The notes under the pieces are model-generated. The model was given only the letters and a program-made list of their open reading frames with translations, searched no databases and was not told where the DNA came from. Positions 43,349 through 52,703 of a DNA stretch of 64,000 bases are shown piece by piece. Both the position numbers and the translations under genes were made by a program. The stretch is from Firmicutes bacterium ADurb.Bin146 (GTDB lineage Bacteria; Bacillota; Clostridia; DUPQ01), in contig MWDI01000034.1 in the NCBI GenBank assembly GCA_002070475.1, positions 1 to 64,000 on the forward strand, written 5' to 3'. Numbering within the stretch: position 1 is the first letter of the stretch; each line of letters begins with the position of its first letter.

Positions 43349-44290
43349 ATGGGATTTGAAATTATCTTAGCAGTTGTAATAATTTTTATTATCATATTTT
43401 CTGTTTTATCTTACATAGCAGGCTTGTTTATGTTCAATGTAACTATGCTGCCAAAATCACCTAAGAATATTTTTCGGAAAAAGGATAAGGATATGACAGA
43501 ACAGATGAAAGCATTTCATGAATCCTCAAAAAAATGGGTTGATGAAAATACTGCATCCATATGGAGCCTTACTACATATGATAATCTACTTTTGAAAGCT
43601 AGATACATAAAAGGGGAGAATACTGATAAGTGGGTGATACTGGTTCATGGGTATACAGCTGTAGGATGGCATATGGCTGAGTTTGCGAAAGCATACAAAA
43701 AAATGGGGTACAACATACTTATACCTGACTTAAGAGGACATGGTGAAAGCCAAGGTTTGTATGTTACCATGGGCTATTATGACAGTGTTGATATAATTGA
43801 ATGGATTTATGAAATTATTAAAGATAATATTAAAGCAAAAATTGTTTTACATGGCATATCAATGGGAGCGGCAACAGTAATGCTTGTTACAGGCGAGGAC
43901 TTGACCGAACATGTAAAATGCGTTATTGAAGATTGCGGTTATACTTGCGTATGGGAAATTTTCCGTTACAACATGAGAAGAATGTTCAAGCTGCCAGCCT
44001 TTCCTATATTATATGCTGCAAATATCATATCCTCAGCAAAGATAAAGATGGATTTTAAAGAGGTAAGCCCAATTAAAGCAGTGAAAAAATCCAATACCCC
44101 GACCTTATTCATACACGGGGACGCTGACGAGCTTGTTCCATTCTATATGCTTGACAAACTTTATGAAAGTGCTGCCTGTGAGAAGGAAAAGCTTGTTACT
44201 AAGGGAGCAGCACATGGTGAGTCTTCCATGAAAGAACCGGACACTTATTATGAAAAAGTATCCGGGTTTATTGCAAAATATTTGAACTGA
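43349..44290 (+). CDS. Membrane-anchored alpha/beta hydrolase
   Basis: 313 residues. An N-terminal membrane helix (about 5-30) is followed by an alpha/beta hydrolase fold: the oxyanion region LVHGYTAVGW, nucleophile Ser171 in HGISMGAAT, Asp260 in HGDADELVP and His289 in AAHGESS. It resembles the COG1073 group (FrsA/YqkD-like esterases) often found near condensation-domain acyltransferases. Strong GCGGAGGGCAAA site. It converges on the isomerase-like gene with 19 bases between and no clear terminator. Confidence 0.85.
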   Translation: MGFEIILAVVIIFIIIFSVLSYIAGLFMFNVTMLPKSPKNIFRKKDKDMTEQMKAFHESSKKWVDENTASIWSLTTYDNLLLKARYIKGENTDKWVILVHGYTAVGWHMAEFAKAYKKMGYNILIPDLRGHGESQGLYVTMGYYDSVDIIEWIYEIIKDNIKAKIVLHGISMGAATVMLVTGEDLTEHVKCVIEDCGYTCVWEIFRYNMRRMFKLPAFPILYAANIISSAKIKMDFKEVSPIKAVKKSNTPTLFIHGDADELVPFYMLDKLYESAACEKEKLVTKGAAHGESSMKEPDTYYEKVSGFIAKYLN

Positions 44291-44309
44291 CAAGTTGTTT
44301 ATCTAATAG

Positions 44310-45803
44310 CTAGTCTCTAAATGGATTTTCTGTCGGATAAAGTATACCTGCAGGTCTGTTGTAACTTATATCTTCAATATTCAGCATATGCATTGCATCA
44401 AACAGTATAGAACTCACATCATCAAAGGATACTCCTGCATGGTGAGGGAATTGTTTTTCAATCAAAATATGACGATAGAAGCGAGCCATTTCGGGTATTG
44501 CGATTACTCCTATACTACCAAAAGAATTCGGATCTACATCCAATACCTCGCCTTTAGCTATATAGCTTCTTAATTTTGCGTCTGCTGTGGACTGCAACCT
44601 GAAAAGTGTAGCATTACCTGGTTTTAAAACTCCATCGAGAGTTCCTCTGCTTACATCAGGTTCTTTATCTGGTTCAATTAAACGCTTCATTATTTTCTGA
44701 TAATCTAAAGTTCCACATCCTGATTTCAAGTTACACATTGAAGTATTACCACAATGGAATCCCATGAAAATATCCTGATTAGTATAAGGATATCTGGATT
44801 TTACATGCTTTTCAAATATTGCTCTTGGCACTGTATTGTTTATATCCAGTAAAGTAGGTATGGACTCTGACGCAAGATAAAGGATATATTCAGATAAAGC
44901 ACCATATATATCCGTCTCACAAGCGACTGGATAACCCATAGCGGCCATTCTTGAGTTAACATAACAGGGTACGAATTTAAACATTGTCTGGAATGCAGGC
45001 CAGCATTTATCAGCAAAAGCAGCATACTTAGAGGCCTCCAGATTGTTATCTTTCCAGTCAAGTAATGTTAGTTCGAATTGTGCTAGTTTTTGCATAACTT
45101 CAGGATGATTATTACGTCCGCAAAGTTCATCATTCATGCTTTTTATTACTGAAGGTATACGTTTGTCATTTTCATGTTTTCTGTATGCTTCAAAAAGATC
45201 CAACTCAGAGTTTTCCTGAATTTCCACTCCAAGATCAAATAATGGCTTAATAGGCGCATTACATGCTAAAAAGTTGTATGGTCTTGGTCCGAAAGAGAAA
45301 ATTTTCAGATTTTTAATACCTATCATTATTCTAGCTATAATTTCAAAACGTGCAATCATCAAGGCTACTTCTTCGGGATAACCAACAGGATACTCAGGAA
45401 TGTATGATTTTACATTTCTTAATCCAAGATTATATGATGCATTCAGCATACCGCAAAAAGCATCACCTCTGTTGTCATTAAGTGCGTCAGTATCGTTTTC
45501 TTCTGCAGCAGCACAAAACATAGTCAGTTTTTTGAATTTTTGAGCCAGCATGGTTTCTGGTCCTTCAGGTCCAAAATTCCCTAAATACACAACCAAGGCA
45601 TCAACTCCGTTTTTTTGTATATCATCGAGAGCCTTGGATGCATCATTTTCGTTTTCCACTATGACAGGACATTCATATATATCCTTATTGAGTTTTTTAT
45701 ATTCTTCTACTACCTTTAGTCTTCTGCTTTTCGATAAAGGTGCAGGGAAGCAGTCACGGCTTACTGCTACTATACCTAGTTTTACATTCGGCGCGTTATT
45801 CAT
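44310..45803 (-). CDS. L-fucose/L-arabinose isomerase-like protein
   Basis: 497 residues from ATG 45803, whose ribosome site GGAGGTAATT would be coding if the ATG at 45815 were used. The N-terminal Rossmann-like domain begins VKLGIVAVSRDCFP; the middle holds CETDIYGALS, where isomerases have a metal-binding glutamate, GFHCGNTS follows, and the C-terminal domain has FPHHAGVSF. This is the COG2407 FucI/AraA-like group, of which many members are uncharacterised. It probably isomerises or binds a deoxy- or pentose sugar. It is divergent from a URO-D gene across 131 bases. Confidence 0.8.
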   Translation of the reverse strand: MNNAPNVKLGIVAVSRDCFPAPLSKSRRLKVVEEYKKLNKDIYECPVIVENENDASKALDDIQKNGVDALVVYLGNFGPEGPETMLAQKFKKLTMFCAAAEENDTDALNDNRGDAFCGMLNASYNLGLRNVKSYIPEYPVGYPEEVALMIARFEIIARIMIGIKNLKIFSFGPRPYNFLACNAPIKPLFDLGVEIQENSELDLFEAYRKHENDKRIPSVIKSMNDELCGRNNHPEVMQKLAQFELTLLDWKDNNLEASKYAAFADKCWPAFQTMFKFVPCYVNSRMAAMGYPVACETDIYGALSEYILYLASESIPTLLDINNTVPRAIFEKHVKSRYPYTNQDIFMGFHCGNTSMCNLKSGCGTLDYQKIMKRLIEPDKEPDVSRGTLDGVLKPGNATLFRLQSTADAKLRSYIAKGEVLDVDPNSFGSIGVIAIPEMARFYRHILIEKQFPHHAGVSFDDVSSILFDAMHMLNIEDISYNRPAGILYPTENPFRD

Positions 45804-45934
45804 AATTACCTCCATTTATTCTTATTATTAATTAATTCTATATAAAAAACTACTTCAACGCAATCATATTATGTTTGTATCTAATGATATGTGTTATAAT
45901 TTTTGCTATAACTGGTTTTATAATAGGAGGAAAT

Positions 45935-47038
45935 ATGGAACTTTCAGTTCAAAAAATGCATGACTTCTATAACTTAAAAAAAGATGCTCCGATTTATCAA
46001 AGAGAATTCGGCTGGTATGTTATGGATAAATGGAAAGCACAAGGATGGGTCAATGATAATACAGATCTTGATGAGTTATTTGGATTTGATAAAGCTGCTA
46101 AACACTATTTAGGGCAGTGCGGGTGGTGTGAAGCACCTTTACTTCCTCTTTTTGAAAAAAAAATACTTAAGGTTACTGATGAATATGAAATAGAGCAGGA
46201 TAATGCCGGAAGACAGGTTCTGTATTTTAAAGGTAAAAGAAATGGATTTATGCCTTCTTATTTAGATCATCCGGTGAAAGACATGAAAACACTAGAAGAG
46301 AATATATCATGGAGAATGGATCCGAATGATCCTAAAAGATTTGAGAATCTTGACTTAAGGATGAATAAGGCTATTGAATATGAAAACAGAAATTTTATAA
46401 TCTGTGCAAATATTGCGGGAGGATATATGTACCTCAGATCATTAATAGGGCCTGAGGATTTGCTTTACAAATTTTATGACGATCCAGAACTAGTACATAA
46501 ATGTATGGAAATATGGTTTTCAGTTATGGATAAGATGTGCGAGACACACCAAAAATACGTAACTTTCGATGAAGTCTGGTTTGGAGAAGATATATGCTAT
46601 AATCATGGTTCTTTGATATCTCCTGATATGATAAAAGAATTTCTTTTCCCGTATTATCAGCAGCTTTTTGCTAATATCAGAAAAAGACAGATAGATAAAA
46701 ACAGAAAACTTCATTTCCAGCTTGACACAGACGGATATTCAATATCAGTTATAGACTTATACAAATCCATAGGTATGGATTATATGTCTCCATTTGAGGT
46801 TGCATCTGGATGCGATGTCGTTGAAGTTAGAAAGAAATATCCTGACCTTTTAATTTCAGGGGGAATTGATAAAAGAATATTAGCATCAGGAAAGGATGCA
46901 ATAGATAAGGAAATTGACAGGATAATGCCCTTTATGAAAAGGCACGGAGGGTATCTGCCAACATGTGACCACGGAGTACCTGAAGAAGTAGAATTTGAAG
47001 ATTATCTGCATTATCGCAAAAGGATGCTGGAATACTAA
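45935..47038 (+). CDS. URO-D family protein lacking the canonical zinc motif
   Basis: 367 residues from ATG 45935 with AATAGGAGGAAAT upstream; the frame from 45875 lacks a ribosome site. The superfamily layout is clear (FDEVWFGEDICYNHGSLISP in the centre, and the late LISGGIDKRIL and PTCDHGVPEEVEFEDY). However, at the position of the HxHSCG motif of the other two paralogues it reads HFQLDTDG (260-267), with no cysteine. It may bind metal differently or have lost methyl-transfer chemistry. Its neighbour across a shared intergenic region is a fucose/arabinose-isomerase-like gene, which suggests a link to sugar metabolism. Confidence 0.75.
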   Translation: MELSVQKMHDFYNLKKDAPIYQREFGWYVMDKWKAQGWVNDNTDLDELFGFDKAAKHYLGQCGWCEAPLLPLFEKKILKVTDEYEIEQDNAGRQVLYFKGKRNGFMPSYLDHPVKDMKTLEENISWRMDPNDPKRFENLDLRMNKAIEYENRNFIICANIAGGYMYLRSLIGPEDLLYKFYDDPELVHKCMEIWFSVMDKMCETHQKYVTFDEVWFGEDICYNHGSLISPDMIKEFLFPYYQQLFANIRKRQIDKNRKLHFQLDTDGYSISVIDLYKSIGMDYMSPFEVASGCDVVEVRKKYPDLLISGGIDKRILASGKDAIDKEIDRIMPFMKRHGGYLPTCDHGVPEEVEFEDYLHYRKRMLEY

Positions 47039-47057
47039 TATTTAATATATAGAAATA

Positions 47058-47086
47058 TTGTAATAAACTGTTTTGTTTTATATAAT
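47058..47086 (+). promoter_or_regulatory. Promoter of the glutamine synthetase gene
   Basis: TTGTAA (47058-47063), 17 bases, TATAAT (47081-47086). The leader would be only about 20 bases. Confidence 0.65.
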
Positions 47087-47112
47087 GGGTAAAATTAATC
47101 GGAGGGAAATCA

Positions 47113-49170
47113 TTGGAAGGTATACTGGAAATATTTGCTAGCAATGTGTATAACGACAAAGTAATGAAAGACGAACTGCCTGCATATGTATATGAGTCTC
47201 TAAAAAAGACTATTGAGCAGGGAGGACCTCTTGAAGATGGTATAGCTGATATTGTAGCGGCAAGCATGAAAGATTGGGCAATAAAAAAAGGCGCAACACA
47301 TTATACACACTGGTTCCAGCCAATGACAGGTATGACAGCAGAAAAACATGATTCATTCCTTATGATACGTAATAACACTCCGGTGTTAGAGTTAAGAGGC
47401 AAGGAACTCATTAAAGGCGAACCAGATGCATCCAGTTTTCCTTCAGGAGGATTAAGGGCTACTTTTGAGGCAAGAGGATACACTACATGGGATGCGACTT
47501 CGTATGCTTTTATCAAGGACAAGACACTGTGCATACCTACAGCGTTTTGCTCATTCGGTGGAGAACCTCTTGATAATAAAACCCCTCTTTTACGGTCCAT
47601 GGATGCTCTTAACAGACAAGCTTTAAGAATAGTCAGATTATTTGGCAATAGAACAGCATCACGAGTCACGCCTGTCGCAGGTTGCGAACAGGAATACTTT
47701 TTAATTGATAAAAAGCAATATGACAGGAGAAAAGATCTAATTATATGCGGACGCACATTATTCGGAGCCAAATCACCAAAAGGTCAGGAATTGAATGACC
47801 ATTACTTCGGAAATATTCGCGAGAGAGTACAAAATTTTATGAGGGAGCTGGATGTAGAATTATGGAAACTTGGTATAACTGCTAAAACTGAACATAATGA
47901 AGCTGCTCCTGCACAACATGAAATTGCTCCAATTTATACAACTGTAAATATTGCAGCTGATCATAATCAGCTTATTATGGAAATGTTGAAAAAGGTTGCA
48001 GAACATCATGGACTTGCATGTCTTCTACATGAAAAACCATTCGAAAATATTAACGGATCTGGGAAACATAACAATTGGTCAATAGCTACAAATGAAGGCG
48101 ATATGTTATTAAAACCTGGAAAGAATCCCTCATCGAATAAAAGGTTCTTATTGATTTTAGCAGCTGTTTTACGAGCGGTCGATGAATATGCTGGACTGTT
48201 AAGACAGAGTATAGCTACAGCGGGAAATGATCATAGGCTAGGTTCTCATGAAGCGCCTCCAGGAATAATATCTGTTTATCTTGGGGCGGAACTTACAGAA
48301 ATACTTGAAGATATGGAAAATGGAAGAACTGCTCATGATAAAACTAGGGAAAAATTCCATATGAGCGAGACATTACCAGTTCTTTTCAAAGATACCTGTG
48401 ATAGAAACAGAACATCACCCTTCGCTTTTACAGGTAATAAATTTGAATTCCGTATGCCCGGTTCCTCATGTTCAGTATCTGATGCGAATACAGTAATTAA
48501 TACTATAGTAGCGGATTCCTTCAAGTATTTTGCTGATATACTTGAAAAAACTGATGATTTTGATAAAAAAGTAGATGAACTTATAAGAGATACGGTTGCT
48601 AAGCATAGAAGAATAATTTTCAACGGTAATAATTATTCAAATGAATGGGTAGAAGAAGCAAAAAGAAGAGGATTGCCTGTCCTCAGTTCAGCACCTGAAG
48701 CTGTTGACTGCCTTATAGAAGAAAAAAATATCAAATTATTTGAAAGATTTGGTATTTTCTCAAAAACAGATATTATTTCGAGGCATGAGATAAAACTCGA
48801 AAACTATTGCAAAATTATATCTATTGAATCAAAAACGATGATAGAGATTGCAAAAAGAGAAATCTTGCCTTCTTCAATGAATTACGCAAGTAATATATAC
48901 AGTTCAGTAGCAATAAAGAAAGAGATAGGATTGGATATATCATGTGAAATGAAACAAGCTTCATATATTTCTGATAATATAGCCAACTTATCTAAATGTA
49001 TTGCAAAACTTGAAGATTTAACAGAAAATGCAGAAAACGCATATGATTTCAAGGATAAAGTAGTTCCTGCGATGAAGGAACTAAGATTTTATGCAGATAC
49101 TTTGGAATGCATCGTATCAAAAAATTACTGGCCTATGCCTACTTATTCAGACATGCTGTACAGTGTATAG
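47113..49170 (+). CDS. glnN: Glutamine synthetase type III
   Basis: 685 residues, the size of GSIII (about 700) rather than GSI. Signatures are [60 protein letters not shown] and LGSHEAPP, covering glutamate, metal and ATP sites. The start is TTG 47113 with GGAGGGAAATCA upstream. It forms glutamine from glutamate, ammonia and ATP. It stands in its own transcript and converges on asnA, placing two ammonia-assimilating genes side by side. Confidence 0.95.
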   Translation: MEGILEIFASNVYNDKVMKDELPAYVYESLKKTIEQGGPLEDGIADIVAASMKDWAIKKGATHYTHWFQPMTGMTAEKHDSFLMIRNNTPVLELRGKELIKGEPDASSFPSGGLRATFEARGYTTWDATSYAFIKDKTLCIPTAFCSFGGEPLDNKTPLLRSMDALNRQALRIVRLFGNRTASRVTPVAGCEQEYFLIDKKQYDRRKDLIICGRTLFGAKSPKGQELNDHYFGNIRERVQNFMRELDVELWKLGITAKTEHNEAAPAQHEIAPIYTTVNIAADHNQLIMEMLKKVAEHHGLACLLHEKPFENINGSGKHNNWSIATNEGDMLLKPGKNPSSNKRFLLILAAVLRAVDEYAGLLRQSIATAGNDHRLGSHEAPPGIISVYLGAELTEILEDMENGRTAHDKTREKFHMSETLPVLFKDTCDRNRTSPFAFTGNKFEFRMPGSSCSVSDANTVINTIVADSFKYFADILEKTDDFDKKVDELIRDTVAKHRRIIFNGNNYSNEWVEEAKRRGLPVLSSAPEAVDCLIEEKNIKLFERFGIFSKTDIISRHEIKLENYCKIISIESKTMIEIAKREILPSSMNYASNIYSSVAIKKEIGLDISCEMKQASYISDNIANLSKCIAKLEDLTENAENAYDFKDKVVPAMKELRFYADTLECIVSKNYWPMPTYSDMLYSV

Positions 49171-49219
49171 CTGTGTTCTACATTGATTATTCTCAAAAAA
49201 AACGTAAAGACTTTCAAAA

Positions 49220-50227
49220 CTAAAGAAGCATTACTTTTGCTTTTTCACATGTCTCAATAGTGTCTTGATCCCAGATTGAAACCTGTACTTCACCTATATG
49301 TGCTTTCTTTAGTAATAGCATGCAAAGCCGTGACTGTCCAATACCTCCACCAATTGATAGGGGAAGTTTGTTATTTAGAAGCATTTTATGAAACATAAGT
49401 TTACTTCTGTCCTCACAGCCTGATAATTTCAGTTGTTTTGCGAGAGATTCACTATCTACTCTGATACCCATAGAGGAAATTTCTAGTGCTGAATCTAATA
49501 CTTCGTTGTACATTAGTATGTCACCATTTAAGTCCCAGTCATCATAATCAGGAGCTCTTCCGTCATGTTTTTGACCAGATTTTAATATTTTGCCTATTTG
49601 CATAATAAATGCAGTCTTGTGTTCTTTGACAAATACATCTTCTCTTTGTTTGGATGTCAGATCAGGATACATGTCCTCAAGCTCCTGTGATGTAATAAAA
49701 GCGACTTTACGGTTGATTTTTGCATCTAATGCTGGAAAAATATCCTGCATCATTTCATATGTATCACATATAGCACATACTATATCATTAACTATCTGTT
49801 TTAAAAAAGCCAGTGTCCTTTCATCTTTTGTGATAACTCTTTCCCAGTCCCATTGGTCGACATAAATCGAGTGTATATTATCCATATCCTCATCGCGTCT
49901 TATTGCATTCATATCAGTATATAGACCTTCTCCAGCAGGGAAATCATATTTATGTAATGCAAGTCTTTTCCACTTTGCTAATGAGTGCACTATTTCTGCT
50001 TCAATACATCCTTCTTTTGTCTCAAAATGCACAGGACGCTCTATACCATTAAGATTATCATTAAGACCGGATTCAGAATTTACAAACAATGGAGCAGATA
50101 CTCTTTTAAGATTTAGAGCTCTGCAGAGATTTTCTTCAAAAATTTTCTTTAATGTCCCGATTGCCATCTGAGTCTCGTATAGATTCAGTTTTGACTGGTA
50201 TCCTTTTGGTATATATGTAAAACTCAT
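49220..50227 (-). CDS. asnA: Aspartate--ammonia ligase (asparagine synthetase A)
   Basis: 335 residues, standard. The class II synthetase-like core shows FETKEGCIEAEIVHSLAKWKR, TDMNAIRRDED, DQWDWERV and a C-terminal GGGIGQSRLCMLLL motif 3. It makes asparagine from aspartate, ammonia and ATP. It faces glnN with 49 bases between the stops and is divergent from ftsK. Its ribosome site is a weak AAGGCGGTAAAAA before the ATG. Confidence 0.95.
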   Translation of the reverse strand: MSFTYIPKGYQSKLNLYETQMAIGTLKKIFEENLCRALNLKRVSAPLFVNSESGLNDNLNGIERPVHFETKEGCIEAEIVHSLAKWKRLALHKYDFPAGEGLYTDMNAIRRDEDMDNIHSIYVDQWDWERVITKDERTLAFLKQIVNDIVCAICDTYEMMQDIFPALDAKINRKVAFITSQELEDMYPDLTSKQREDVFVKEHKTAFIMQIGKILKSGQKHDGRAPDYDDWDLNGDILMYNEVLDSALEISSMGIRVDSESLAKQLKLSGCEDRSKLMFHKMLLNNKLPLSIGGGIGQSRLCMLLLKKAHIGEVQVSIWDQDTIETCEKAKVMLL

Positions 50228-50303
50228 TTTTTACCGCCTTGAAATTTTCTTACAAGTCTACCACACAGCTTAGTATGTGTCAATTCTGACATTTTTAACA
50301 TGT

Positions 50304-50332
50304 TTGCATAGCAATTTCTAATATGGTAAAAT
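50304..50332 (+). promoter_or_regulatory. Promoter of the ftsK/spoIIIE gene
   Basis: TTGCAT (50304-50309), 17 bases ending in TGG, TAAAAT (50327-50332). Confidence 0.7.
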
Positions 50333-50355
50333 AACGATGATATTCGGAGGATAAC

Positions 50356-52698
50356 ATGACACAAAAGAGGAAAACATCTGTTACTCGCAAACAAACAGAA
50401 AAAGATATAACCCATTCACAAAACAGTGTATTAGCAAAAGAAATACTAGGTATTGTAATAATCGCTTTAGGGCTTTTGGCTTTTGTCTGCGTATTCTTCA
50501 CTAGCAAGTCAGGAACATTTGGAAAACCTTTTAAGGAAATAACTGCAGGATTATTCGGGTGGACTCATTACCTTATACCATTAGCAATTCTTCTTTTCGG
50601 TTGTTATATTGCATTAGCCGGAAGAGTAAAGCAGCTAGGCAGAAAAACCATGTATCTAATTCTTCTAATTCTTCTGATACCTTGTTTCTTCCAAATTGCT
50701 TACTTATCAAAAAATATGTCACAGATATCTACAGGAATGAATGTATGGCAGTTTATTAGCCACATGTATTCAATCGGTATTTCGCAAATTTATAACGGGG
50801 GGGTATATGGAGGAATTGTTATTACTCCCTTTGTAATTTTCTTCGGTGTAACAGGCGCATATATAATTACGATTACAGCAACGGTTGTTTTAGTAATCTA
50901 TATTACGAATAAAAGTTTTCTGGATTTTCTAATAAAAATTAAAAATATAGTAATATCATTTATAAAATGGATGAAAGATGCTTTCAAACCTATCGAAGAT
51001 GAAGTTGAAGAAAAACCTGTTAAAGAATCTAGAGTTCAACCTTATATTCAACAAAAAATAGATGATGCCATCGGTGAGCCTGTTAAAATTAACAAGGAAC
51101 CGGCAAATATAATTATCAACAAACCAAGTCCTACTCAAGAAGAATCTAAAAGAACGGTATCAAAGTACACAGGACCCATAATTATCAAGAAAGAAGAACC
51201 ACAAAAAAACTCAATACCAGCAGTTGCAGATAAAACACAGGCAAAAGGTGAATATGTATTCCCTCCATTGTCACTTTTGGATTCATATGTCGATAGCGGT
51301 AATTCCGATAATTACGAACAGATTGCAAGAAAACTGGAAAATACATTATTAAGTTTCGGAGTTGAAGTATCTGTGACAAACATCATGTGCGGTCCAACTG
51401 TTACAAGATATGAGCTTCAACCTAAATCAGGTGTAAAAGTCAGCAGGATAGTGGCTTTAGCAGATGATATATCTTTAAATCTTGCTTCAAGGGATGTAAG
51501 AATAGAAGCTCCAGTTCCTGGTAAGTCTGTAGTCGGTATCGAAGTTCCGAATACAAAAAAGAGTGTAGTATCACTAAAGGAAGTAATTGCCTCGAAGGAA
51601 TTTCAGGGGTCAAAAAGTATACTTTCTATTGCAATTGGAAAAGACATTGCAGGTAATTGCACGATAGCAGATGTCAGGAGAATGCCTCATATGTTAATCG
51701 CTGGTGCAACAGGTTCAGGAAAAAGCGTATGCATTAACTGCATTATCACAAGTATCTTATATAAAGCTACTCCTGATGATGTTAGATTTATAATGATAGA
51801 CCCGAAAAAAGTCGAATTGATAAACTATAATGGGATACCTCATTTATTAATTCCAGTAATCACTAACCTTAAAAAAGCTGCTGGAGCATTAAATTGGGCT
51901 GTAGAAGAAATGACTAACAGATATGAAATGTTTAATAAGAGAAGTGTTCGAGATATAAATTCATATAATGATTCAATAAAAAATGACCCAGAAATTAAAA
52001 AAATGCCCAATATAGTAATTCTTATTGATGAGTTAGCTGATCTTATGATGACAAATCCTAGTGAGGTAGAAGAATCAATATGCAGACTAGCACAACTTGC
52101 TAGAGCTGCAGGAATACACTTGATTATAGCCACCCAACGCCCTTCAGTTAATGTTATAACAGGAGTAATTAAAGCAAATATTCCGTCTAGGCTTTCATTC
52201 GCTGTTGTCAGCCAAGTCGATTCAAGGACAATACTGGATATGGGAGGAGCAGAGAAACTATTAGGAAACGGAGATATGCTCTTTCACCCCATGGGATTAT
52301 CAAAACCTGTAAGAATGCAAGGTGCTTATATATCTGATTCAGAGATAAACAAAGTTGTTGATTTTATTAAGCAAAGATCAGCTTCTTCTTATGATGAGGA
52401 TGTTGTTGATAATATTGAGAAATCCGATAAAAAAGCAACAGACAATGATATTGAGAATGAAGTAGATGAACTGCTTCCAGCTGCGATTGATCTTGTAGTA
52501 GAGATTGGCCAAGCATCTGTATCATACTTACAAAGAAAATTGAAACTTGGATATGGTAGAGCTGCCAGAATAGTCGACCAGATGGAACTTAGAGGTATTG
52601 TGGGTCCTTTTGAGGGCTCGAAACCAAGAGCAGTCTTAATTTCCAGAGAAGAATGGGCTGAAATGCAGATGAATAATCCAGATCTTGATGTAAAATAA
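50356..52698 (+). CDS. FtsK/SpoIIIE-family DNA translocase
   Basis: 780 residues. Four membrane helices (about 28-190) are followed by a charged linker to about 310, then the RecA-like motor with Walker A GATGSGKSV (450-458), Walker B IVILIDELADLMM and the IATQRPS box. The C-terminal gamma winged helix (from DLVVEIGQASVSYLQRKL) recognises KOPS/SRS polarity signals. It pumps chromosomal DNA at division or into the forespore. SpoIIIE and FtsK/SftA cannot be separated by sequence alone. Ribosome site TTCGGAGGATAAC. The radical-SAM gene follows after a few bases. Confidence 0.93.
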   Translation: MTQKRKTSVTRKQTEKDITHSQNSVLAKEILGIVIIALGLLAFVCVFFTSKSGTFGKPFKEITAGLFGWTHYLIPLAILLFGCYIALAGRVKQLGRKTMYLILLILLIPCFFQIAYLSKNMSQISTGMNVWQFISHMYSIGISQIYNGGVYGGIVITPFVIFFGVTGAYIITITATVVLVIYITNKSFLDFLIKIKNIVISFIKWMKDAFKPIEDEVEEKPVKESRVQPYIQQKIDDAIGEPVKINKEPANIIINKPSPTQEESKRTVSKYTGPIIIKKEEPQKNSIPAVADKTQAKGEYVFPPLSLLDSYVDSGNSDNYEQIARKLENTLLSFGVEVSVTNIMCGPTVTRYELQPKSGVKVSRIVALADDISLNLASRDVRIEAPVPGKSVVGIEVPNTKKSVVSLKEVIASKEFQGSKSILSIAIGKDIAGNCTIADVRRMPHMLIAGATGSGKSVCINCIITSILYKATPDDVRFIMIDPKKVELINYNGIPHLLIPVITNLKKAAGALNWAVEEMTNRYEMFNKRSVRDINSYNDSIKNDPEIKKMPNIVILIDELADLMMTNPSEVEESICRLAQLARAAGIHLIIATQRPSVNVITGVIKANIPSRLSFAVVSQVDSRTILDMGGAEKLLGNGDMLFHPMGLSKPVRMQGAYISDSEINKVVDFIKQRSASSYDEDVVDNIEKSDKKATDNDIENEVDELLPAAIDLVVEIGQASVSYLQRKLKLGYGRAARIVDQMELRGIVGPFEGSKPRAVLISREEWAEMQMNNPDLDVK

Positions 52699-52703
52699 TA
52701 TTG

